NCBI GenBank assembly: GCA_964593795.1
Contig: CAZQJC010000039.1
Location: 1-64,000, forward strand
Length of the DNA stretch: 64,000 nucleotides
Direction of reading: 5' to 3'
DNA from: JAHFDS01 sp964593795
GTDB lineage: Bacteria; Myxococcota_A; Polyangia; JAHFDS01
A program made the translations under genes and the position numbers. Shown in pieces: positions 41,264-48,944 of this stretch. The notes below the pieces were generated by a model. The model worked only from the letters and a program-made list of their open reading frames with translations. It searched no databases and was not told the DNA's origin. The first letter of the stretch is position 1; the number at the start of each line of letters is the position of its first letter.

Positions 41264-42031
41264 TCAAGCGGCAGTTGCGGGCACGAGCCGTCTTCGACCG
41301 GCGTTGCCGAGCAGGGCCGCCCCGGCGAGCAGCATCGCGAGCGCCCCAAACTGCGCCGGCGTGAGCCCGAAGTAGCGGGTGTCATGGGCGCGCAGGAAGT
41401 CGAGTGCGAACCGGACCGGCGCGTACAGCACCGCGAGCAAGCCGACCAGGGTGCCCGGGGCGTGGCGCCGGCGACCTGCGAGGAACATTCCCACCGCCAA
41501 TGGGATGGTGAGCATCGCCTCCTCGAGACCGAGGTTGTGGCGGACGATGCTGTCCGAGTAGGCTTGCCCGAAAACAAATCGCGTGGGCAGACCGGGATGA
41601 TCGAACGCGACGAAGCAGCCGAGGCGTCCGAAGAACCAGCCCACCGGGAACGCGTACGCGATCGCGTCGAGGTAGCTCCAGGTACGGTCGGTGCCGTGAC
41701 CACGGCGGGCCCAGGCGAGCGCACCCACGGTCGCGCCGAGAAACCCCCCGAACGACGACATGCCTTCCCAGAGGCGAAGCAGGCTCCACGGATCAGCGAG
41801 TGTGCGGTCCGGGAAGTACACGCGCCGGTCGACGAGGTGCGCGCCAAGGAAGCCGCCCACCAGGATCCACCCGAGCAAGCGGTCGGCGCGCCTGACCTCG
41901 AGCCCGGTATCCCTGGCCCGGCGGCGCAGCACGTGGCTGCCGATCCAGATGCCCAGGAGGACCAGCACACCGAAGGCGTGCAGCTCGAAGAGCCCAAGGT
42001 CCAGCGAGGGCTGGCGGAAGTAGGGCAGCAT
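41264..42031 (-). CDS. lgt: Prolipoprotein diacylglyceryl transferase
   Basis: 255 aa; ATG 42031 chosen from the start of family similarity (LPYFRQPSLDLGLFELHAFG). About seven membrane helices. Family motifs: GGFLGAHLVDR, SSFGGFLGATVGAL, the Lgt signature GRLGCFVAFDHPG, and DTRYFGLTPAQFGAL near the end. Lgt transfers diacylglycerol from phosphatidylglycerol to the lipobox Cys of lipoproteins. Here it is the last gene of a copper-efflux operon, in a window with about 18 predicted lipoproteins, so it may be an accessory copy. Confidence 0.88.
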   Translation of the reverse strand: MLPYFRQPSLDLGLFELHAFGVLVLLGIWIGSHVLRRRARDTGLEVRRADRLLGWILVGGFLGAHLVDRRVYFPDRTLADPWSLLRLWEGMSSFGGFLGATVGALAWARRGHGTDRTWSYLDAIAYAFPVGWFFGRLGCFVAFDHPGLPTRFVFGQAYSDSIVRHNLGLEEAMLTIPLAVGMFLAGRRRHAPGTLVGLLAVLYAPVRFALDFLRAHDTRYFGLTPAQFGALAMLLAGAALLGNAGRRRLVPATAA

Positions 42032-42092
42032 GCAAACACAACCGGCCGAAGCGGTCGTGCATTCCCCGCCCCTCAAGCATCGGCGGTACCGA

Positions 42093-42779
42093 TCAGGGGG
42101 TGGCACCTGCCCCGGAGTGCGTCCTCTTGTGCGGCCCGCGGCCACGCAGCCGCGGGAAGAAACGCGGGGTGTGGGCGGCGTAGGCGTCCCAGACTGCGCC
42201 GAGCTGCGCGCGCATCTCTCCCTCCTCGCGTCGCGCGAGGCGAGCGTAGACGCCTACCAGCAGCGGGAACATCACGAGTGTCACGAGCGTCGGCCACTGC
42301 AGGAGGAAGCCGAGCATGATCACGATGAAACCTGCGTATTGCGGATGTCGGATGTGGGCGTAGGGCCCGCTCGTCGCGAGCTCGCCCGCGCGTTGGGCCC
42401 GGTAGAGCACACGCCAGGCTGCCGCGAGCAGTAGGAATCCGCCGAGGATCAAGAGGTTGCTCGCCAGGTGGATCGGGTTCGAGTGCGGATCGCCGCGAAA
42501 CCCGAGGAGCGTGTACCAGAGGTGGCCGGCGTCGTGGCCGAGCGGGTCGATCCCGGGAAACCGATGCGCGATCCAGCCAGACAGGAGGTAGATGGTGAGC
42601 GGGAAGCCATACATCTCGATGAACAGCGCCACGATGAACGCCGAGAACCCACCGAAGGTGCGCCAGTCGCGTCTGGTCCTCGGCTTGAAGAAGCTGAAGG
42701 CGAAGATCACGAAGACGGCCGAGTTGATCAGCACCAGCGACCAGAGCCCGTAGGCGGGCACGCCGTGGTCGTGGCTCAT
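42093..42779 (-). CDS. Isoprenylcysteine methyltransferase-like membrane protein
   Basis: 228 aa; ATG 42779 overlaps the DUF2933 stop. Four to five membrane helices, then the ICMT/PEMT-type signature ELATSGPYAHIRHPQYAGFI and the C-terminal EEGEMRAQLGAVWDAYAAHT. Bacterial members of this methyltransferase superfamily have diverse or unknown substrates. Close relatives often accompany cus/cop operons and DUF2933 genes. Lgt follows after 61 nt. Confidence 0.82.
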   Translation of the reverse strand: MSHDHGVPAYGLWSLVLINSAVFVIFAFSFFKPRTRRDWRTFGGFSAFIVALFIEMYGFPLTIYLLSGWIAHRFPGIDPLGHDAGHLWYTLLGFRGDPHSNPIHLASNLLILGGFLLLAAAWRVLYRAQRAGELATSGPYAHIRHPQYAGFIVIMLGFLLQWPTLVTLVMFPLLVGVYARLARREEGEMRAQLGAVWDAYAAHTPRFFPRLRGRGPHKRTHSGAGATP

Positions 42780-43063
42780 GAGGGTCCTCCGTGATGGTGC
42801 GGGGTCGAGCTGCCGTCAGGATGACGGTGCATCAGCAGGTGCATCAGGGGGCAGGCGAGCAGCAGCAGATAGGGCAGCGCTCCGAGCAGGTGGGCGCGAT
42901 GCTCCGTCCACAGGAAGAAGCCCGCGACCGCGAGCAGCGGGACCAGGCCGAGCCACCACCACCACCGCCGCGGTGACCTCGGTGCGCAGCACCCCTCCCG
43001 GCCGGAGATCGAATCCTTGTCCACGCGACGATCACGAAGCAATCGCCGGGCCAGCCGCGCCAT
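42776..43063 (-). CDS. DUF2933-type small membrane protein
   Basis: 95 aa; its ATG lies inside the end of cusA (32-nt overlap). A basic start is followed by two membrane segments (WWWWLGLVPLLAVAGFFLW; LLGALPYLLLLACPLMHLLM) and a His-rich tail (HRHPDGSSTPHHHGG). The CPLMHLLMH segment is the DUF2933 hallmark; these proteins occur next to copper exporters but have no assigned activity. The His/Met/Cys content suggests copper binding at the membrane. Confidence 0.82.
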   Translation of the reverse strand: MARLARRLLRDRRVDKDSISGREGCCAPRSPRRWWWWLGLVPLLAVAGFFLWTEHRAHLLGALPYLLLLACPLMHLLMHRHPDGSSTPHHHGGPS

Positions 43064-46000
43064 GCCGCGTTGCTCGCCGCAAGTGGAAGGTCCGCCAGAC
43101 CACGTAGGCGGCGGGGATGACGAGCAGCGTGAGGATGGTCAGCGAGACGAGCCCGCCCCACATGGGCGCGGCGATGCGCTTGGCGACGTCCGAGCCCACG
43201 CCGGTGTCGAGGAGGATCGGCAGCAGGCCGAACACGTTGGTCAGGACGGTCATGAGCATCGGCCGCACGCGCTTGGTGGCCGCCTCTAGCGAGGCGGCCA
43301 CGAGCTCGTCGACCCGGGTGATCGCGCCGCTCGACCTGCCCTCGTTCCAGGCCTCGTCCAGGTACACCACCATGACACTCGCGGTCTCGGCGGCCACACC
43401 GAGGAGCGCGATCATGCCAACCCACACCGCGATCGAGGTGTTGAACCGCGCGAACCAGAGCATCCAGATGGCACCCACGGCTGCGAAAGGCACGCCGGTC
43501 ATCACGAGGAGCGCCTGGGCGGCGCCGCGGAAGTTGACGTAGAGGATGGCGAACACGATGCCGAGCGTGAGCGGAAGGATCCACGCCATGCGCACGCGCA
43601 CCCGCTCGAGGAGCTCGTACTGCCCCGTCCATTTCACGAAATAACCGGCCGGGAGGGTGATCTCGCTCGCCACCTTCGTCTTCGCGGCGCTGACGTAGCC
43701 GCCCACGTCTGTGGTGTCGATGTCCACATAGATCCAGCCGGTGATCGAGCCCATCTCGCTCTTGATCATCGGCGGCCCCATGACAGTCTCGATCCGGGCG
43801 AGCTGGCCGAGCGGGATGAACGCGGCACCCAGGCCGACCGCTCGCGACGCCCGCGAGCCGCCTCCGGCGGAGGCCATGCCCTCGCCGCCCATCGCGCCTG
43901 CCCCCGGCATGCCCGCGCCCGTCGGAGCCGCCATCCCGCCACCCATCGCCCCGCCCGGGGACATCGGGCGTGCCGCCGCGGCGGCCATCGTCGGGGCTGC
44001 GCCGGATGCGCCCATGCCCGCACCCGCACCGGGCGCGCCGGTCGGCAAGGGCCGCGGCGCGAGGGGCGCCACCGGCACGAGCACCTCGCGCAGCGCCTCC
44101 AGGTTGTCACGCAGCTCGCGTGGATACCGGACGTTGACGCGGTAGCGCTCGCGTCCCTCGAAGGTCTGGGTGACGTCCATCCCGCCGATCGTGCTCTCGA
44201 CGACATCGAGCACCTCGCGCACCGTCAGGCCATAGCGGGCGATCGTCTGGCGATCCGGCACCACGTCGAGGAAGAAGCCGCCGAGCTCGCGCTCCGCGTA
44301 CACGCTGCGCGTGTGCGGCAGCGTCCGCAGGGACCGCTCGAGCTGATCGTTGATCCGCGTGATCACCTCGAGATCGGCGCCGAAGACCTTGACCCCGATC
44401 GGCGTGCGAATGCCGGTCGAGAGCATGTCGATGCGCGCCTTGATGGGCATGGTCCAGGCGCCCTGCACGCCTGGGGTGTGCGTCCGCATGTCGAGCTCGG
44501 CGATGATGTCCTCGAGCTTCTTGCCCGCGCGCCAGGCTTCCCTCGGCTTGAGGTGGACGACGGTCTCGAACATCGAGAGCGGCGCCGGATCGAGCGAGGT
44601 CTCCGCGCGCCCGGCCTTGCCGAACACGAGCGCGACCTCCGGCACCAGTCGGATCTGCTGGTCCTGCCACTGCAAGAGGCGCTTCGCCTCGGCGATCGAG
44701 ATGCCGGGCACGGTGATCGGCATGTAGAGAAGATCCTCCTCGTAGAGCGGCGGCATGAACTCGGAGCCGAGCTGCGAGAAGGGGTAGGCCGTGACGGCCG
44801 TGACGAGCACGATGGCTGCGATGAGGACGTAGCGCGCCTTGAGGCAGGCGCGGAGGAGCGGCCGGTAGGCCGCGATGCACAGGCGATTGATGGGGTTTCG
44901 CGCCTCGGGCGTGATCCGGCCGCGCAGCAGGCTCACCATGAGCGCGGGCACGAGGGTCACGGCGAAGATCGAGGCGAATGCCATCGAGAACGTCTTCGCG
45001 AGCGCCAGGGGCCGGAACAGCCGGCCCTCCTCGCCCTGCAGCACGAACACCGGCAGAAACGCGATGGTCAGGACCAGCAGCGCGCCGAACATGGACGGGC
45101 CGAGCTCACGCGCGGCCAAGAGGACGATCTCCTTTCGATCAGCCTTGGCGCCCGCGCGCTCCGCGGCCTCGATCTGCTTGTGCGCGTTCTCCACGAGCAC
45201 GCAGGCGGAGTCGACCATGTCCCCGAGCGCCAGGATCACTCCCGCCAGCGACATGATGTTGATGGAGATGTCGAGGTAGTAGAAGGTGACGAACGTGGCC
45301 GCGGTGGCGATGGGCAGTGCGATCGCCGCCACCAGCGCCGAGCGGAAGTGAAACAGGAACAGGAAGATGACCACGATCACGACCGCCAGGATCTGCAGGA
45401 GGTTCGTGGTGAGGGTGCGCACCGAGCCGGTGATGAGCTGGCTTCGATCGTAGACGGTGACCACCTTCATCCCGGATGGGAGCGAGGGCTGGATCTCCGC
45501 GAGCTTGGCCTTCACGCGTCGGATGACGCTCAGGGCATTCTCGCCCGAGCGCATGACGACGATGCCGCCCACGACCTCTCCACGTCCGTCGAGATCGACC
45601 ACGCCGCGACGGATGTTGCCGCCGATGGTCACGTCGGCGACGTCCCGGATCCGGATGGGCGTTCCGCGCGCGTCGGTCGCGACCACAGCGAGCGCGAGGT
45701 CCTCCTTGCTCTCGACGTAGCCGCGGCCGCGGAGCGCGTACTCGTGCTGCGCCATCTCGATGACGCGCCCGCCGACCTCGGCATTGGCGCCCCGCACTGC
45801 GGCCGCGATCTGGCCAACCGAGACGTTGCGCGCCTTCATCTTCGCGGGATCGACCTGGACCTGATACTCCTTCTCGAACCCCCCCACGCTCGCGACCTCC
45901 GCCACGCCCTCGAGGCCCTGCAGCCAGTAGCGCAGCGACCAGTCCTGGAACGAGCGCAGCTCCTGCAGCGTCCGCGACCCGTCCTCGGAGACCACCGCGT

Positions 46001-46463
46001 ACTGGAACACCCAGCCGACGCTAGTGGCGTCCGGTCCGATCTGCGGGGTCACGCCCTCGGGCAGCCTGCCCTGCACCTTGGCCAGGTACTCCACGACCCG
46101 GGAGCGGGCCCAGTAGAGGTCCGTGCCGTCCTTGAAGACGACATAGACGAACGACATGCCGAACATCGTGAACCCGCGGACGGTCTTGATCTCGGGGGCG
46201 CCCAGGAACGTCGTCACGATCGGGTACGTGATCTGATTCTCGATGAGCGTGGGATTGCGGCCCATCCACTCGGTCGCGACGATCACCTGCGTGTCCGAGA
46301 GATCCGGCAACGCGTCGAGCTGTGAGCGCTGCGCGCTCCACAGCCCCCACAGGGTCAGCGCGGCCGCGCTGAGGAAGACCAGAAAGCGCTGGCGCCCGGC
46401 GTGATCGATGAGCCGCGCGATCGCGCCCCGCTGCGCTGGCGCTTGCGCATCCTCAGTGGGCAT
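43032..46463 (-). CDS. cusA: CusA-like Cu+/Ag+ HME-RND pump, copy 2, with Met/Gly-rich insert
   Basis: 1143 aa; ATG 46463 overlaps cusB by 11 nt. Family pieces: LPDLSDTQVIVATEWMGRN, TM4 GDMVDSACVLVENAHKQ, and AWTMPIKARIDMLSTG with the Cu/Ag-type Met residues. Between REVLVPVAP and AFIPLGQLARIE (about residues 795-870) it carries an insertion rich in Met, Gly, Ala and Pro (SPGGAMGGGMAAPTGAGMPG; GGEGMASAGGG) that copy 1 and typical family members lack. It explains the extra length and may be a periplasmic Cu+ relay. Confidence 0.93.
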   Translation of the reverse strand: MPTEDAQAPAQRGAIARLIDHAGRQRFLVFLSAAALTLWGLWSAQRSQLDALPDLSDTQVIVATEWMGRNPTLIENQITYPIVTTFLGAPEIKTVRGFTMFGMSFVYVVFKDGTDLYWARSRVVEYLAKVQGRLPEGVTPQIGPDATSVGWVFQYAVVSEDGSRTLQELRSFQDWSLRYWLQGLEGVAEVASVGGFEKEYQVQVDPAKMKARNVSVGQIAAAVRGANAEVGGRVIEMAQHEYALRGRGYVESKEDLALAVVATDARGTPIRIRDVADVTIGGNIRRGVVDLDGRGEVVGGIVVMRSGENALSVIRRVKAKLAEIQPSLPSGMKVVTVYDRSQLITGSVRTLTTNLLQILAVVIVVIFLFLFHFRSALVAAIALPIATAATFVTFYYLDISINIMSLAGVILALGDMVDSACVLVENAHKQIEAAERAGAKADRKEIVLLAARELGPSMFGALLVLTIAFLPVFVLQGEEGRLFRPLALAKTFSMAFASIFAVTLVPALMVSLLRGRITPEARNPINRLCIAAYRPLLRACLKARYVLIAAIVLVTAVTAYPFSQLGSEFMPPLYEEDLLYMPITVPGISIAEAKRLLQWQDQQIRLVPEVALVFGKAGRAETSLDPAPLSMFETVVHLKPREAWRAGKKLEDIIAELDMRTHTPGVQGAWTMPIKARIDMLSTGIRTPIGVKVFGADLEVITRINDQLERSLRTLPHTRSVYAERELGGFFLDVVPDRQTIARYGLTVREVLDVVESTIGGMDVTQTFEGRERYRVNVRYPRELRDNLEALREVLVPVAPLAPRPLPTGAPGAGAGMGASGAAPTMAAAAARPMSPGGAMGGGMAAPTGAGMPGAGAMGGEGMASAGGGSRASRAVGLGAAFIPLGQLARIETVMGPPMIKSEMGSITGWIYVDIDTTDVGGYVSAAKTKVASEITLPAGYFVKWTGQYELLERVRVRMAWILPLTLGIVFAILYVNFRGAAQALLVMTGVPFAAVGAIWMLWFARFNTSIAVWVGMIALLGVAAETASVMVVYLDEAWNEGRSSGAITRVDELVAASLEAATKRVRPMLMTVLTNVFGLLPILLDTGVGSDVAKRIAAPMWGGLVSLTILTLLVIPAAYVVWRTFHLRRATRHGAAGPAIAS

Positions 46464-47706
46464 GGCCGCCTCCCGGGACGCTCGAGGCGCGCAGCCGGCT
46501 CTCCGAGTCGAGGAGGAACTGGGCACCCACCGCGACCCGCTCGCCCCGCGCGAGCCCGGCGTCGACCCTGTAGTGCTCGCCGACCAGCGGGCCGAGCTTG
46601 ATCTCCCGCGGCTCGAAGTGCTCGTCGTGCGCGCCGTGGACGACGAAGACGATCGACCGCGCCCCGGTGCGGATGACCGCGTTCTCGGGGACCTCGAGGC
46701 CCCTGCCCAGGCGGAGGTCCATGCCGACGCTGACGAAGGCGCCCGGGCGGAGGCGCCCGGCACGGTTGTCGAGGACGATCCTGATCTTGAGGGTCCGCGT
46801 CGCTTCGTCGATGGTGGGGCTCAGGAACGCGACCTTGCCCCGGATGGGGCCGGCCACGCCCTCGACCTCGAGCTCCGCCATGTCGCCGAGGCGGACGAAC
46901 GGGACCTCGGACTCGTAGACGTCGGCCAGTACCCAGACCCTCGAGAGATCCGAGAGCGTGTAGAGCTCGATCGAGGGATCCACGTACATGCCCTCGATGG
47001 CCTCCTTGGCGACCACGGTCCCGGAGCGCGGCGCCAGGAGCGGGAACGTGCGCCGCGCCTGTCGGGTCGACTCGAGGCGCGCGATCTCCGCCTGGGGCAC
47101 GTCCCAGAGCGCCAGGCGCCGGCGCGCTGCCTCGAGCAGGGGATCCGCGACGGGCTTGTCCTGGCCCGGGCCCGGCATGGCCGCACGTTCGAGCACGGAC
47201 AGGAGCTCGATCTCGGCGGCGTAGACCTCCTGGCTGTAGATCGAGCCCAGGGGCTCGCCCGCGCGTACTCTCTTGCCAATGAAGTCCACGAAGATGCCGT
47301 CGATCCAGCCCCGGACCTTGGAGTGCACATGGGCGCTCCGGGTCTCGTCGAGCGAGACCACGCCCACCGTGCGGAGACGCTTTTTGAACTCGCGCTCCTG
47401 GGCCGCGACGGTCTTGACCTGAAGGCCGCCGGACCGCGCGGGATCGATCGTGATCGGGGTGTAGCCGGCCGGCGCCGGTGGCTTTCCGCCGTGGCTCGCA
47501 TGGTCGCCGGACATGCCGGACATGCCGGGCATCTCCGGCGGTGTCGCGGCCGAGCCCGTCCTGTCTGCGACGAGGGCAGCAGGCGGGCTTCCGGGGAACG
47601 GCCAGCCCTTGCGCTGCCGCTGGACGATCAGCAGGCTGGCCATCAGGACGACGGCGATGCCTGTCCCCGAGGCCGCGAAGCGCCACTCCCTGGAGGCTCG
47701 CATCAT
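46453..47706 (-). CDS. cusB: CusB-like adaptor
   Basis: 417 aa; ATG 47706 preceded by GGGAG and overlapping cusC (ATGA). One N-terminal membrane anchor (AVVLMASLLIVQR), a Met/His linker (MPGMSGMSGDHASHGG, about 60-77) likely to bind Cu+, then the adaptor core (TVGVVSLDETRSAHVHSKVR, FPLLAPRSGTVVAKEAIEG, FLSPTIDEATRTLKIRI). Unlike copy 1 it has no HMBD repeats. Ends PGGGHAH. Confidence 0.9.
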   Translation of the reverse strand: MMRASREWRFAASGTGIAVVLMASLLIVQRQRKGWPFPGSPPAALVADRTGSAATPPEMPGMSGMSGDHASHGGKPPAPAGYTPITIDPARSGGLQVKTVAAQEREFKKRLRTVGVVSLDETRSAHVHSKVRGWIDGIFVDFIGKRVRAGEPLGSIYSQEVYAAEIELLSVLERAAMPGPGQDKPVADPLLEAARRRLALWDVPQAEIARLESTRQARRTFPLLAPRSGTVVAKEAIEGMYVDPSIELYTLSDLSRVWVLADVYESEVPFVRLGDMAELEVEGVAGPIRGKVAFLSPTIDEATRTLKIRIVLDNRAGRLRPGAFVSVGMDLRLGRGLEVPENAVIRTGARSIVFVVHGAHDEHFEPREIKLGPLVGEHYRVDAGLARGERVAVGAQFLLDSESRLRASSVPGGGHAH

Positions 47707-48944
47707 GGTCGTGCTCCCTCTCCTGGCCCCAGCGCACGGTGGAGACGCGCCCAGGCCATGCCGAGCGCGACCTCCGCGGACACGAGCTCGGTCTGTGCCG
47801 ACCACAGGGCCTGGGCGGCCTCGAGGACGCTGACGAGCGGAAGCTGACCGGACGAGTAGCCGGCCAGGGTGGGTGCAATGGCCTGCTCTGCCCGCGGCAC
47901 GACCTCGTTCCGCAGCGCCAGCAAGCGCTCGCGCGCCGCCACGACCAGCTCGCGCGCCGCCACCACGTCACCCTCGACCATCCGCTGCATGCCCAGGAGG
48001 TCCGCCCGGCTCATCTCGACCATCGCCTCGGCCTCGGTCACGCCCGCGCGCAGCCGATCGCGCCACAGCGGGACGCTGACGCCGAACATGACCATCCAGC
48101 CAGCACCCTCGGCCATCGTGTACGCGGGACCGGTGCGCACCATGGCCATCGGCAGATACATGGACTCCATGATCGCGACCTCGGCCTGGGCTCGATCGAT
48201 CTCGGCCCGGCCGCCGCGCAGCTCGGGCCTCCGATCGAGCGCCCTCGCCCTCGCCTGGTCGACGCCGGGCGGCGCCGGGGTCCCGAGGGCTGCGTCGAGC
48301 GCCGGCACGGGAAGGACGGCGGGGCGCCCGAGGCTGGTGTTCAGCATCGCCTCGCCGGCGCGGATCTCGGCCGCGACGGCACGCAGGGAGCCCTCCAGCC
48401 GAGCCACCTCGATCTGTGATCGCAGGACGTCCGATTGCGTGCCGCTCCCGGCCGAATAGCGCGCCAGGGCCGCACTCACGACCAGGCTCGCGAGCTTCCC
48501 CTGTGCCTGCAGGATGAGCGCCATCTGACGTCGCTCCTGCAGCATGAAGAAGGCGCTCGCCGCCTCGAGCTCGACATCGAGCGTGAGGCGGTCCGTCTCT
48601 GCGCGGGCACGCTGCGCCTCGGCCTCCGCGCCGCGCCGTCGGTGTCCCCGGACGCGGGACAGCGGGAAACGCTGCTCGACCTGCAGGCTCACGTCAGCAC
48701 CGTGAAAGCGGAAGGGGAGGTGGTCGAGCGAGGGTGAGATCATGGGATCCTCGAGCGCGGACACGATCGCGGGGCGCTGCCCTGCCGCGCGGGCACGCGC
48801 GCGTGCGGCCACGATCTCGGCGCGGCGCTCGTGCGCGATCCGCAGCACGTGCTCGAGGCGCAGCGGCGTCGGCAAGGGAGGCTCGATCCCGCCAGGGCCG
48901 GGCCCGAGCAGGCCAAGGAGCGATCCGAGGAGCGCGATCGTCAT
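47703..48944 (-). CDS. cusC: CusC-like outer membrane efflux channel
   Basis: 413 aa; ATG 48944 overlaps the ATPase stop (ATGA). A short hydrophobic start (GSLLGLLGPGPGG) serves as signal, then duplicated TolC helical domains (LRIAHERRAEIVAARARAR; LALRNEVVPRAEQAIAPTL) and the beta segment EDPMISPSLDHLPFRFHG. Several Met-rich spots (IMESMYLPMAMVRTGPAY) suit copper passage. Part of the Cus operon copy 2. Confidence 0.85.
   Translation of the reverse strand: MTIALLGSLLGLLGPGPGGIEPPLPTPLRLEHVLRIAHERRAEIVAARARARAAGQRPAIVSALEDPMISPSLDHLPFRFHGADVSLQVEQRFPLSRVRGHRRRGAEAEAQRARAETDRLTLDVELEAASAFFMLQERRQMALILQAQGKLASLVVSAALARYSAGSGTQSDVLRSQIEVARLEGSLRAVAAEIRAGEAMLNTSLGRPAVLPVPALDAALGTPAPPGVDQARARALDRRPELRGGRAEIDRAQAEVAIMESMYLPMAMVRTGPAYTMAEGAGWMVMFGVSVPLWRDRLRAGVTEAEAMVEMSRADLLGMQRMVEGDVVAARELVVAARERLLALRNEVVPRAEQAIAPTLAGYSSGQLPLVSVLEAAQALWSAQTELVSAEVALGMAWARLHRALGPGEGARP

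Noticed and set aside
44313..46325. Long plus-strand open frame opposite cusA copy 2
   Set aside because: Same cause: antisense shadow of a conserved pump gene.
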